DNA of 64,000 nucleotides, taken from contig JBBAKL010000009.1 in assembly GCA_040403535.1 (NCBI GenBank), forward strand, positions 11,765 through 75,764, given 5' to 3'. This document shows, one piece after another, positions 45,288 through 54,570 of the stretch. Source of the DNA: JAHEYG01 sp040403535 (GTDB lineage Bacteria > Bacteroidota > Bacteroidia > B-17B0 > Aurantibacillaceae). Below the pieces are notes generated by a model. The model saw only the letters and a list, made by a program, of their open reading frames with translations. It was not told the origin of the DNA and did no database searches. The position numbers and the translations under genes are program-made. Each line of letters begins with the position of its first letter. The stretch's first letter is position 1.

Positions 45288-46215
45288 TTTTCAATTCAAT
45301 TATTTCATCAATTATGAATACAGGTCGCCTGCGAGACGAATCTAACGTGCGCCACAAATACTCGGCAATTATCCCAAGAGAAATGTTGGTTATGCCAAAT
45401 CCCATGCAAATAATAGAAATTAGCATAGGCCATCCTGAACTTAAATCGTTATACATCAATTTTCTTACTATCAAATAAATCGTGAATGAAAAACCTGCAA
45501 TAAAAAGAAATATACCTACCATCGTTACAAAGCGGATTGGAGCATATGAAAACGCAATAAACGAATCAACAAATAATTTTATTTTTTTGCTAAAAGTCCA
45601 TTTTGATTTACCTTTTTTTCGCGCCTGTTTATTATAATAAATACTTGTTTGTACAAAACCCAGAGTTAATATTTGCAGAAAAATTGAAGAATTTGACTCC
45701 ACATTTGCATTTAACTGACTTTGTACTTTTTTATTGAACATCACAACATCAAAACCTCTTTCAGGAAAATTAGATATCGCATACTTTTTCATAAGTCTTG
45801 CATAAAACACTGAAAACGTACGCTCAAACAGACCATTATCAGTTGATTCACGTGTGGCCCAGGAAATATCATTACCTTCCTCACACTTCCGGAATAATTG
45901 ATCGATTAGTTCTAAAGGATCCTGCAGGTCAGCATACATAAAACAGATATAATCTCCGGTTGCATTCATTATCCCTGCGCGCAATGCAGCATGTGACCCA
46001 TAATTCTTTGAAAGAGAAATGATTTTAGCTTGATAGTTTTTAGTTGGATAGTTCGATAACGCTTTAACGGAATTATCCGTTGATCCATCATTAATAAAAA
46101 TAACTTCAGCGTTGTATTTTTTTTGATTTGTAAAATAATCATTTAATCCCTCAACTAAGAAGGGAATGTTCTCTTCTTCATTTAAAAATGGAATTAATAC
46201 AGTTACTGTTTTCAT
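45277..46215 (-). CDS. Membrane-anchored family 2 glycosyltransferase (undecaprenyl-phosphate type)
   Basis: 312 aa. GT2 domain: VTVLIPFLNEEENIPFLVEGL, FINDGSTDNSV, LSKNYGSHAALRAGIM, FMYADLQDPLELI (DxD-like metal site). Two C-terminal membrane helices (FVTMVGIFLFIAGFSFTIYLI and ISIICMGFGITNISLGIIAEYLWR). This architecture (ArnC/GtrB/DPM1-like) usually loads a sugar onto undecaprenyl phosphate for use on the periplasmic side, which would suit the GT-C-like membrane protein nearby. Confidence 0.87.
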   Translation of the reverse strand: MKTVTVLIPFLNEEENIPFLVEGLNDYFTNQKKYNAEVIFINDGSTDNSVKALSNYPTKNYQAKIISLSKNYGSHAALRAGIMNATGDYICFMYADLQDPLELIDQLFRKCEEGNDISWATRESTDNGLFERTFSVFYARLMKKYAISNFPERGFDVVMFNKKVQSQLNANVESNSSIFLQILTLGFVQTSIYYNKQARKKGKSKWTFSKKIKLFVDSFIAFSYAPIRFVTMVGIFLFIAGFSFTIYLIVRKLMYNDLSSGWPMLISIICMGFGITNISLGIIAEYLWRTLDSSRRRPVFIIDEIIELKNEK

Positions 46216-46835
46216 TTTATTTGACTTGCAGGATTTCCCGCAACTTTTGACCCGTCAGGAACAGATCGAATAACGTTGCTTCCCAATCCGATTAATGAGT
46301 TTTTTCCTATTAAAACATTGTTAATTATTCTAGTGCCACTTCCTACATAGCAGTTATTTTGAATTTCAACACTTCCTGCAATAGAAACATTAGAGCCTAT
46401 TAATGTATAATCACCAATAACTGCATCATGATGAATCACTGTATTAGGTAGAATACAAACATGATCTCCAATAACAGCATTACTTGTAATTACAACACCC
46501 GCCATTATAAGGCAATTAGAACCAATTTTTGCCAATGGCGAAACCGATGCCTTGGGGTGAATCAGGGAAATAAATCTTTCTTTAGTTAAGTTTAGGTCAC
46601 TAATTATTTTATCCCTGATTTTGTAACTTGAAGGGCTTCCGGGTACAGCAATAATTTTAGTGTCTTTAAATTCTGATAATTTTGTTCGTGGATAAATAGC
46701 ATGGCCAAATTGATTTTTACCTTGCTTTTCCGGTGTATCATCTATAAATCCCAGAAATTCATATTTATCTCCGATACAGTCTAAGGCTTCTAGGCCATTG
46801 CCGTTATAAGGAAATATGTATAGTTTTTCTTTCAA
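46212..46835 (-). CDS. NeuD/PglD-like sugar O/N-acetyltransferase
   Basis: 207 aa. An N-terminal nucleotide-sugar-binding domain (LYIFPYNGNGLEALDCIG, GFIDDTPEKQG) is followed by left-handed beta-helix rungs: IHPKASVSPLAKIGSNCLIM, IGDHVCILPNTVIHHDAVIG with the catalytic-type His, and VPDGSKVAGNPASQI. NeuD-type enzymes acetylate sialic acids; PglD acetylates UDP-4-amino sugars. Either could apply next to an SDR/aminotransferase pair. Overlaps the GT2 gene by 4 nt. Confidence 0.85.
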   Translation of the reverse strand: MKEKLYIFPYNGNGLEALDCIGDKYEFLGFIDDTPEKQGKNQFGHAIYPRTKLSEFKDTKIIAVPGSPSSYKIRDKIISDLNLTKERFISLIHPKASVSPLAKIGSNCLIMAGVVITSNAVIGDHVCILPNTVIHHDAVIGDYTLIGSNVSIAGSVEIQNNCYVGSGTRIINNVLIGKNSLIGLGSNVIRSVPDGSKVAGNPASQIK

Positions 46836-46836
46836 C

Positions 46837-47934
46837 TTAATAAGCGTTTATTACATTTATCACATGATTTACCTGATCGTCGGTCAATTCAGCATACATT
46901 GGCAAGCTCACACAATTTGCAGCAAGAAATTCGGAGTTTGGAAAATCACCCGTTTTATAGCCAAGATGTGCATATGCTTTCTGAAGATGACAAGGTACCG
47001 GATAATGATAAGCTGCGTTAATATTGTTATCTGACAAGTGTTTTACAAAAGCCTCCTTATTTTCAGTTGTAACAACAAATAAATGATAAATACCGTCCGA
47101 ATAATCAGGCTTTGCCTGCATTTTTATTTTAGGATTTTTAATTTCAGACTGGTAACGTTTAGCAATTTCTCTTCTTCGCTGATTCCAGCCTTCTAAATAT
47201 TTTAATTTCACAGTCAATGAAGCTCCTTCCAGTCCACCCATTCTGTAATTATATCCAATTTCGTCATGATAATATCTCACAGCACTACCATGGTTTCTTA
47301 GCGATTGTAAATGCTTAAGATAATTCTCATTATTTGTTGTCAAACCTCCGGCCTCTCCACACGCTCCTAAATTTTTTCCGGGATAAAAACTGTAACATGC
47401 CATTTCACCAAAAACGCCTACATTGATCCCCTTATATCTTGATCCTTGTGCCTGAGCTGCATCTTCTACTAAATATAAATTATGTTTTTTACAGATTGCA
47501 GCTACTGCTTCTATATCGAAAGGCTGCCCGTATAAATGAACCCCAATAACCGCTTTTGTTTTTGAGGTTATTGCCAATTCAATTTTAGCTGGATCAATTT
47601 CCCAGGTATCTGCATCGCAATCAACAAAAACAGGAGTAGCACCTGCATGTGAAACACCCCAAGCTGTTGCAATAAATGTGTTTGCCGGAACAATTACTTC
47701 ATCGCCAGGTCCAATGTTAAGTGCAAGCATTGCTAAATGCAATGCAATTGTACCATTACTAACACCAACCGTATATTTTGATCCGATATACTTCGCGAAA
47801 TCATTTTCGAATTCTTCAACAAAAGGACCACCTGAAAATGCTGTTTTTTCATAAACTTTTTCAAAAGCGTCAAATATTTCCTTTTTGATTTGCTGATGTT
47901 GGCCTTTTAAATCCAAACAATTAATTTTTTCCAT
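46837..47934 (-). CDS. WbpE/WlbC-type UDP-3-keto-GlcNAcA aminotransferase
   Basis: 365-aa DegT-family PLP enzyme: INCLDLKGQHQQIKKEIFDA, FSGGPFVEEFE, GVSNGTIALHLAML, EDAAQAQGSRYKG, CYSFYPGKNLGACGEAG with the PLP Lys and the GK(N/K)LGA variant common in WbpE and FdtB/QdtB types, YNYRMGGLEGA. Directly downstream of a WlbB-like acetyltransferase and a WlbA-like oxidoreductase, so it most likely forms the 3-amino group of UDP-GlcNAc(3N)A. Confidence 0.87.
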   Translation of the reverse strand: MEKINCLDLKGQHQQIKKEIFDAFEKVYEKTAFSGGPFVEEFENDFAKYIGSKYTVGVSNGTIALHLAMLALNIGPGDEVIVPANTFIATAWGVSHAGATPVFVDCDADTWEIDPAKIELAITSKTKAVIGVHLYGQPFDIEAVAAICKKHNLYLVEDAAQAQGSRYKGINVGVFGEMACYSFYPGKNLGACGEAGGLTTNNENYLKHLQSLRNHGSAVRYYHDEIGYNYRMGGLEGASLTVKLKYLEGWNQRRREIAKRYQSEIKNPKIKMQAKPDYSDGIYHLFVVTTENKEAFVKHLSDNNINAAYHYPVPCHLQKAYAHLGYKTGDFPNSEFLAANCVSLPMYAELTDDQVNHVINVINAY

Positions 47935-47939
47935 AATTA

Positions 47940-48431
47940 CTATTTTAAATATTTAATAACTTTTGCCGGGTTACCTGCCACAACTGCGTTTGCAGGTACG
48001 TCCTTTGTTACCATTGATCCTGCACCAATCATTGCATTTTCTCCTATTATTACACCACATAGAATTGTTGCATTGCTTCCTATTGAAGCTCCCTTTTTAA
48101 CATATGTTTCTACAAGTTTCCAGTCAGCATCCGTCTGTTGTGATCCATCAGAGTTAGTTGCTCTAGGAAATAGGTCGTTAGTAAACATAACACCATGACC
48201 GATAAAGCAATTGTCTTCAATATGCACACCCTCACAAACAAAGCTATGCGAAGAAATTTTACAATTTTTTCCGATTGTAGCTCCCTTTTGTATTTCAACA
48301 AATGCACCAACCTTCGAATTATCGTCAATACTACAACCATAAGCATTAACAAAGTTGAATATTCTTACATTGAAACCTACCTTGACATTGACAAGTGTTT
48401 TACGTGGTTCATCTACATTAATTATTTCCAT
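47940..48431 (-). CDS. WbpD/WlbB-type 3-N-acetyltransferase
   Basis: 163-aa left-handed beta-helix acyltransferase with hexapeptide rungs throughout: GCSIDDNSKVGAFVEIQKGA, IGKNCKISSHSFVCEGVHIE, FIGHGVMFTNDLFPRA, IGSNATILCGVIIGENAMIG and AVVAGNPAKVI. HGVMFTND corresponds to the WlbB/WbpD active-site region. It acetylates the 3-amino group of UDP-GlcNAc(3N)A. Five nt from the aminotransferase and 1 nt from the oxidoreductase gene. Confidence 0.87.
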   Translation of the reverse strand: MEIINVDEPRKTLVNVKVGFNVRIFNFVNAYGCSIDDNSKVGAFVEIQKGATIGKNCKISSHSFVCEGVHIEDNCFIGHGVMFTNDLFPRATNSDGSQQTDADWKLVETYVKKGASIGSNATILCGVIIGENAMIGAGSMVTKDVPANAVVAGNPAKVIKYLK

Positions 48432-48432
48432 A

Positions 48433-49434
48433 TTATAAAATTATTTCTTTACCACCGTTTTTAATTGAATTTTGAGAAGCCTCAAGAATCCTTATTACTT
48501 CCGCACCTAATGATGAATTTGATACCGGTTGCTTCTTATTTTGTATACACGATACAAAATCGTTTGCCATTCCGGCTAAGGCTTCTTTCATTTCCAGTTT
48601 AGGAATATGAACATCGCCTGTGCGATAATCAACCAATAACCTGTTTTTCTCTTCATCCGTTTTGTAATTGTAACCAGTGTCATAGATTCGGATTTTTTCT
48701 GAAGGCTCAAGGTCATTAAACACCACCATTTTTTTGTCACCACCCAGTAAAAGGGTCCTTAATTTAACCGGTGAGGACCAAGAACAGCTGAAATGTGCGA
48801 TTAAATTATTTTGAAAGTTTACAGTGAGATAAGCAATATTTTCAATTCCATTTTGCGTATGAGAAATACCTGTTGCGTTAACGCTATACGGCTTCTCATT
48901 GATCAAATACAATAGTATTGATATATCATGAGGCGCTAAATCCCAAAGCACATTAACATCGGGCTGAAATAAACCAAGATTTATCCGAGTTGAATCAAAA
49001 TAATTGATATGACCTAATGCATTTGTATCTATAAGTTCCTTCATTTTCTTAATCGCGCCGGTATATAAAAAGGTATGATCGATCATCAATAAAAGACCTT
49101 TCTGATTTGCCAGATTGATTAGTTCTTCTGCTTCTTTAATATTGGAGGTCATAGGTTTTTCAAGCAGAACATGTTTACCATTTTCCAATGCTAATTTTGC
49201 AAGCGGATAATGTGTGAAAACAGGAGTAGCAATAACTACTGCATCTACTTCCGATGACTTAATTACGGAACTTGCATCTGAACTTACCTGTATGGAAGAA
49301 TATGTTTTTTTTACAACCTCCAGACGTTCCGGTCTTGCGTCAACAACATACTTAACAGTACAGTTATTAACGCCTGTAAAATTGCGAACAAGATTTGGTC
49401 CCCAATATCCATATCCAATAATTGCTACATTCAT
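48433..49434 (-). CDS. WbpB/WlbA-type Gfo/Idh/MocA oxidoreductase
   Basis: 333-aa NAD-dependent oxidoreductase: VAIIGYGYWGPNLVRNF, VIATPVFTHYPLAKLALENG, VLLEKPMTSN (EKP with the catalytic Lys), LWDLAPHDISILLYL. It oxidises C3 of UDP-GlcNAcA to the 3-keto sugar used by the next two enzymes. With 46837-48431 it forms a WlbA-B-C set; UDP-GlcNAc 6-dehydrogenase (WbpA), needed upstream, is not in the window. Confidence 0.87.
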   Translation of the reverse strand: MNVAIIGYGYWGPNLVRNFTGVNNCTVKYVVDARPERLEVVKKTYSSIQVSSDASSVIKSSEVDAVVIATPVFTHYPLAKLALENGKHVLLEKPMTSNIKEAEELINLANQKGLLLMIDHTFLYTGAIKKMKELIDTNALGHINYFDSTRINLGLFQPDVNVLWDLAPHDISILLYLINEKPYSVNATGISHTQNGIENIAYLTVNFQNNLIAHFSCSWSSPVKLRTLLLGGDKKMVVFNDLEPSEKIRIYDTGYNYKTDEEKNRLLVDYRTGDVHIPKLEMKEALAGMANDFVSCIQNKKQPVSNSSLGAEVIRILEASQNSIKNGGKEIIL

Positions 49435-50649
49435 TTAGTTTAATTTTAATAATTGATTAGCAAAATTTTTATAATTCGTTTCCGCATTGAAATTCTTTGT
49501 CCAGTATTCACGGCACTTTTGGTGAAACACAGCGGAATTTTTATTGCTGGATTTAAAGCGCTTCATTTCTTCCGCAACAGTTTTAGGATCAAAGTCCTTT
49601 TCAATTAAGAAACCAGTTTGATCATTACAAATTTCCTTACAGCCGCCCACATCCGTGCTCATAATTGGAATGCCAAAACTTAGTGCTTCCATCAGGCTTA
49701 CAGGCAATCCTTCAGAATAACTTAAACTGACTAACAAATTGACAGGTGTGTTTTTATAAAAATATAAAATTTCCTGATTTTCCATTTGCCCATGATACAC
49801 CATTTTGATGTTGGCAGGTAATTTTTCGGTCAATTTTTTAATATGATCCAATTCAGGACCATCACCTAATATATGCCATGTGAGGTTAAAATCAATATGG
49901 TGCAGAATTTGAGGCAACAGGTGTAATCGCTTAATAGAAGAGACAAATGAGCATGTGGCTATATTAAAAACAGCACTATCAAAAGGTCCTATACCCATAT
50001 CCTTTGTGCCAACGTATGAAACCTCGTTTTTTTCCTTGTACCTCCTGAACTCAGGCTTAGCATTTAAATGCTCATATCCCTTTTTTGAGTCGGCGAAAAT
50101 TTTACTTGCATATTGATACTGAAACTTTCTGAAAGGTATTAAATTGTATAAGGTTTGAATTTCAAAAATTTCATAACCATGGCCTCGCGTCACTAATTTT
50201 ACCGTTGGAAAATAACTTCTTAATAATATAGCACCTTTAGTGGCAAGATTATCCGCCCAATAAGCATAAACAATTGTATTGCCGATAAAACAATCTTTAT
50301 GCAACGCAATCATCTTTGCCTTTATGTACAGCTGCTTAATCAAACTCAAATTGTACCTGAATGCCTTTAAAAAATCACTTTTTTCGGGGTAATAAATGAA
50401 ATCAGAAAGTACAATTCTAACGCAATCCATCTTTTCTTTTAGAGTGAGATTGACGGGAGTATCTTTATTAATATCTATTATTTCAATATTATCGACAAGT
50501 TGATTTAAAGTTCCTTCAATCTCGTCTGGAAATATATATATTTTATTATAGAAATTGTGCGTATAGTGCATTTCGTCATATAGCCAAATTTCGGATTTGG
50601 ATAATGAAGAAGGGAATTTATTTGTAAGTAGTACTAAATTAGGTTTCAC
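49435..50649 (-). CDS. Family 4 (GT-B) glycosyltransferase, type A copy 1
   Basis: 404 aa. GT1/GT4 signature in the C-terminal half: FVSSIKRLHLLPQIL, WHILGDGPELDHIKKL, YHGQMENQEILYFYKN, SLSYSEGLPVSLMEALSFGIP (nucleotide-sugar Glu motif) and GFLIEKDFDPKTVAEEM. Paralog of the gene at 54558: both open with NLV(L/M)xTxxFP, share Y(A/F)YWxDxxAT and end with WxxN(F/Y)(N/D)AExNY. The stop abuts wlbA, and its start abuts the SDR stop. Donor and acceptor unknown. Confidence 0.88.
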   Translation of the reverse strand: MKPNLVLLTNKFPSSLSKSEIWLYDEMHYTHNFYNKIYIFPDEIEGTLNQLVDNIEIIDINKDTPVNLTLKEKMDCVRIVLSDFIYYPEKSDFLKAFRYNLSLIKQLYIKAKMIALHKDCFIGNTIVYAYWADNLATKGAILLRSYFPTVKLVTRGHGYEIFEIQTLYNLIPFRKFQYQYASKIFADSKKGYEHLNAKPEFRRYKEKNEVSYVGTKDMGIGPFDSAVFNIATCSFVSSIKRLHLLPQILHHIDFNLTWHILGDGPELDHIKKLTEKLPANIKMVYHGQMENQEILYFYKNTPVNLLVSLSYSEGLPVSLMEALSFGIPIMSTDVGGCKEICNDQTGFLIEKDFDPKTVAEEMKRFKSSNKNSAVFHQKCREYWTKNFNAETNYKNFANQLLKLN

Positions 50650-51585
50650 TTAACCCTTTGCTTTAAGAATTGATGCATAAATATGTTTTAAACCTTCTTT
50701 CAGGTCAGTGTGAGGTTTAAAACCGATTGCCTTAAAGAGTTTATCAGAACTGCCAAACCTTCGCTCAACCTCATAATCATACCTCTTCTTAGGAGCATCA
50801 ACTAAAATTATTTCGGAATTCGATTTAGTTGCCTCTTTAATTAAAACAGCCAGATCGTAAATATTTGATTCGTTTTCGTTGGCCACATTAAATATTTCAC
50901 ATCCGTTAATTTTTTCTGCCAACAAAATACAGGCTTTAATGGTATCATCAATATAAGTAAAGTCACGGGTTTGATTTCCTTTTCCAAAAACAGTGATTGG
51001 CTCATTATTCATAGCTTGTTCGAAAAAACGCGGAATCACCATCCGATTATCCTGATTATCTCCATACACATTGAAAAATCTTACTGAAATAGAATTCAAT
51101 CCCTTCTCTTCATATGCAGCCTTTAAGTAAATCTCATTGTATCGTTTGGCCATTGCATAACTGGTTCTAGGATCAACCTGAATGTTTTCTGTAACAGAAC
51201 GCTCAATCGCACTGTGCCCATAAATACCACTTGTGCTGGCATAAATAACCTTCTTTACCTTATTTAATAAAGCAGCATCAACAACATTTTTCATGCCAAT
51301 TACCTCTGTATCCATTGTTTCTATCGGCTTGTCCGCCACAATATCTACGCCTAATACAGCTGCAAAATGGTAAACATATTCACAATTATGCGATAATCGG
51401 TTTACCGTTTCAAAATCGCGGACGTCACCCTTCACAAACTCAATTTGATTGAAGATATCACTATCAATTTTATTACCGCGGAGTAGATTGTCTAAAACAA
51501 CTACTTTATTGCCCTGCCTTACCAGGTATTTTACTAAATGCGAGCCGATAAAACCGGCGCCGCCTGTTACAAGTATTTTTGCCAT
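50650..51585 (-). CDS. NAD-dependent nucleotide-sugar epimerase (extended SDR)
   Basis: 311 aa: ILVTGGAGFIGSHLVKYLV, FHFAAVLG-type segment (YHFAAVLGVDIVADKPIE), STSGIYG, catalytic YAMAK, VRFFNVYGDNQDNRM, VFGKGNQTRDFTYIDDTI. Closest in pattern to UDP-glucose/UDP-glucuronate epimerases and decarboxylases. Placed between two GT4 genes with no gaps. A UDP-sugar 4-epimerase role is likely. Confidence 0.83.
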   Translation of the reverse strand: MAKILVTGGAGFIGSHLVKYLVRQGNKVVVLDNLLRGNKIDSDIFNQIEFVKGDVRDFETVNRLSHNCEYVYHFAAVLGVDIVADKPIETMDTEVIGMKNVVDAALLNKVKKVIYASTSGIYGHSAIERSVTENIQVDPRTSYAMAKRYNEIYLKAAYEEKGLNSISVRFFNVYGDNQDNRMVIPRFFEQAMNNEPITVFGKGNQTRDFTYIDDTIKACILLAEKINGCEIFNVANENESNIYDLAVLIKEATKSNSEIILVDAPKKRYDYEVERRFGSSDKLFKAIGFKPHTDLKEGLKHIYASILKAKG

Positions 51586-51589
51586 TATT

Positions 51590-52750
51590 TTAGTTTAAAA
51601 TTGTTTGCCAGAATTGTTCTATCTGATTGGTGAAATTCAAAAAGGTGTGTCTGGTTTTCATTTTATTAACACTATCTGCCATCATATTTTCAAGCTGTTC
51701 ACCATGAGCTATAGCTTTTAGCAGTGAATTTGCCAAACCTTGTGGAGAATCAGGAATAATATAAAATCCGTTTTGATTTTCTTCCACAAAATAAGATGTT
51801 TGTCCGACATTTCGTGCAATAATAGCATTACCTGAAGCCATTGCTTCAGCCATTGATAAAGAAGGGAAATTTTCAAAATCCTGGCAGGATACAAAAACCT
51901 TAGACTTATTTAATATCTTATGCAACTGTCCTTCAATTGTAAATATTAATTGTTCGTTTAAATTATACTCCTTAGACTTTCTAATCAATTGTTCGCGCAA
52001 AGGGCCATCGCCGCATATCATAAACTTCCAGTTGCAAACACTATCAGCACCTGAAGAAAAAATAATTCTTACAGCCTCCAGAAACCATTCAGGATGTTTC
52101 TGTTCATCAAGCCTGGCAGCAAAAACCACCAAATTCTCTTTTTGTTCAGGGTAGAATTTTTCCGTGTCAGAAAACCTGGAACTAATAGAGTATACATGAT
52201 CAGGTCTCTTAGCATAATTTGACGATAAAATATAATTCTCGAAATTTTTATACCAACTAAAGTATCCATTCACTTTAACTTCATTAAAAAGCGGTGAGTA
52301 GGTATTAACTGTTTCCAGATGGTGTTTACTTTGCTTGTCTTCTAAATAGGGTACTATGTAGCAATTAGAAACATTAATCACGATTTTAGGCCGAATAAAA
52401 CCAGGTAAACTATTTATGCCTTTTAATATAGGAATATATGACACATTGTACAAAGGCAAATGAATGATGCGTATTTTGTGCCTAATAATCAAAACCATTA
52501 ACTGCAATAGTTCTCCTTTTGACTTAAAGCGATTACTGATAAGCTTAAACGAGAGGATATTCTTCTTCGATTTTAACTTTTCTACTTTATTAAGATTTTC
52601 AACAGAATCTTTATCGATGATATAATACAGTTTAAACTTTTTATTGCTGTATTTCTGGTATTGGTCGTAAAAATCAGCGAAAAATCTTTCTGAACCGCCA
52701 CCACCCGATAAATCACCTATTCCCCATATCAAAAGTGCAATATTCGGCAT
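51590..52750 (-). CDS. Family 4 (GT-B) glycosyltransferase, type B copy 1
   Basis: 386 aa from the ATG at 52750, which overlaps the AsnB stop as TAATG; an in-frame ATG at 52783 is less likely because the paralog at 55778 begins at the same point. Start region WGIGDLSGGGGSERFFADF, then VVFAARLDEQKHPEWFLEAV, FMICGDGPLREQLIRKS, VSCQDFENFPSLSMAEAMAS and FYIIPDSPQGLANSLL. The SGGGGxERFF(A/S)D start marks a paralog pair with 55778. Acts on a glycan intermediate in the cytoplasm; specificity unknown. Confidence 0.88.
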   Translation of the reverse strand: MPNIALLIWGIGDLSGGGGSERFFADFYDQYQKYSNKKFKLYYIIDKDSVENLNKVEKLKSKKNILSFKLISNRFKSKGELLQLMVLIIRHKIRIIHLPLYNVSYIPILKGINSLPGFIRPKIVINVSNCYIVPYLEDKQSKHHLETVNTYSPLFNEVKVNGYFSWYKNFENYILSSNYAKRPDHVYSISSRFSDTEKFYPEQKENLVVFAARLDEQKHPEWFLEAVRIIFSSGADSVCNWKFMICGDGPLREQLIRKSKEYNLNEQLIFTIEGQLHKILNKSKVFVSCQDFENFPSLSMAEAMASGNAIIARNVGQTSYFVEENQNGFYIIPDSPQGLANSLLKAIAHGEQLENMMADSVNKMKTRHTFLNFTNQIEQFWQTILN

Positions 52751-54570
52751 TATAAATAGTGCGATGCAATTAATAGATTCCATTGATCAAATGCGCTTGG
52801 GTTATCAATTACATTTAAATCAAGTAGTTTAATTTCAGCCTCTTTTATTTTCTTTTGACTGAGTTTCAACCAATCACTTTGAGGCGCTTCATATCCAATT
52901 TTATCTTTTCTCCATAAGATTTCATCAGGAACTAAGCCTTCGAATGATTTTCGCAAAATATATTTAGTATATCCATTATTCATTTTATAGGAAGGTGGTA
53001 AACTAAATGAAAATTCTGCTAATAGGTGCGACAAATATGGCAAACGTACTTCAATGGAATGTGCCATTGAATTTCTATCGGCATAACGCAATAATGTAGG
53101 CAAACCATCATTCCATATTGTATTTTCAAGCGCCTTATGAAGACTATCATTATCACGCTTTTCCCGAACGAATCTTTCAGATGCAATTTCTTTTATAAAT
53201 TCCTTAGTAAAGCCCATTACGTTTAATTCCGTGTCAGTCGTTTTTTTAAACACTGATGTAATGGGTTTGGCCATTGAAAATAAATAAGGATGTTTCAAGA
53301 GGAGCTTAGCGCGTAAACTTAAATCGTGAGTATAACCTAGCAGTTTTTCGAAGCTATCCCTTTGCTTGTGATATTCCTTTAAATCATTTTTATAAAGTTC
53401 GTTCAGATACGGACCAACAAAAGAAAGATAACCGGCAAAGATTTCATCTGCACCCTGTCCATCCATTAATACAGTAACATTATTCTTTCTTGCCAATTTC
53501 ATCACATTCCATTGTGCAATTATACTTGCAGAACCTATAGGCTCATCCTGATGAAAAAGAACTTTTTCAATCTCATTCTTAAAATCTTCGGCATCAGGCC
53601 AGGCATAGTAACTTTCAATATCGGATGCGTTAGTCAATATCAGCTCTATATATTTACCCTCGTCTTTAGCGAAATTCTTAAATCTTGCAGAAAATGTTTT
53701 TTGCTTTTGTTGGCCTGATTTAATTTTCTGAATACTTTTAACTACAATAGAGGAATCAACACCTCCTGATAAACTCGAGCCGACCGGCACATCAGATCTT
53801 AAGCGCCTTGATAATGACTCATTAAATATTTCTTTTAATTGTACAACAGCGTCAGTAAAGTTAATTGAAGTGTTTACTTTCACCTTGCTTAATTCCCAAT
53901 ATCGGAAAGATTTAAGTTCATTATTGTGTAGTTCAAAATAATGTGAAGGTAGAATTTGCTTCACCCCCTTGAAAAAAGTGGTGGAATTATGTTCGGGGAA
54001 TTCACATATACTGTATTTTAAATAATAATATAATCGTGTTTGATCTACGGCTTTTTCCAGTCCTGCGGCCCAAAACGATTTAATTTCTGACGCAAAATAA
54101 AGACAATCCTTAATAATTGTATAATACAATGGCTTCTCACCGAAGCGATCACGTGCACCGAATATATGACCAATTGTTAAATCGTAAATAACGAAAGAAA
54201 ACATTCCGTCTAACCGGTCAAACATTTTTTTACCATACTGATGGTAAAGAGCCGCCAAAACTTCTGTATCAGTTTTTGTTTTAAATACAACACCTCTCTT
54301 CTCTAATTCCTTTCTTAATTCAATATAGTTGTAAATTTCGCCATTAAAAACTATAACATATCGATTCTGGTAAATAAAAGGTTGCCTGCCATCATCACTT
54401 AAATCAATAATTGACAGCCGGCGATGGCCAAATCCCACAGTGCAGTCATCATTGTACCAAAAACCATCAGAGTCTGGTCCTCTGTGACTAAGCGCTTGAT
54501 TCATTTTAATCAGTTGTTCCTTATTAATTGAACGCCCATTCAAACTTATTATGCCAGTTAGGCCGCACAT
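52750..54570 (-). CDS. Asparagine synthetase-like glutamine amidotransferase, copy 1
   Basis: 606 aa. N-terminal class II glutaminase with nucleophile Cys2 (MCGLTGIISLNGRS), SHRGPDSDGFW, GFGHRRLSIIDLSDDGRQPF and VFNGEIYNYIELR; C-terminal synthetase with the PP-loop SLSGGVDSSIVVK and MDGQGADEIFAGY. AsnB makes Asn from Asp, but homologues in glycan clusters such as WbpS amidate uronic acids. Position between glycosyltransferases, with a 13-nt overlap with the preceding GT4 gene, argues for sugar amidation, probably of the WlbA-B-C uronic acid. Confidence 0.85.
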   Translation of the reverse strand: MCGLTGIISLNGRSINKEQLIKMNQALSHRGPDSDGFWYNDDCTVGFGHRRLSIIDLSDDGRQPFIYQNRYVIVFNGEIYNYIELRKELEKRGVVFKTKTDTEVLAALYHQYGKKMFDRLDGMFSFVIYDLTIGHIFGARDRFGEKPLYYTIIKDCLYFASEIKSFWAAGLEKAVDQTRLYYYLKYSICEFPEHNSTTFFKGVKQILPSHYFELHNNELKSFRYWELSKVKVNTSINFTDAVVQLKEIFNESLSRRLRSDVPVGSSLSGGVDSSIVVKSIQKIKSGQQKQKTFSARFKNFAKDEGKYIELILTNASDIESYYAWPDAEDFKNEIEKVLFHQDEPIGSASIIAQWNVMKLARKNNVTVLMDGQGADEIFAGYLSFVGPYLNELYKNDLKEYHKQRDSFEKLLGYTHDLSLRAKLLLKHPYLFSMAKPITSVFKKTTDTELNVMGFTKEFIKEIASERFVREKRDNDSLHKALENTIWNDGLPTLLRYADRNSMAHSIEVRLPYLSHLLAEFSFSLPPSYKMNNGYTKYILRKSFEGLVPDEILWRKDKIGYEAPQSDWLKLSQKKIKEAEIKLLDLNVIDNPSAFDQWNLLIASHYL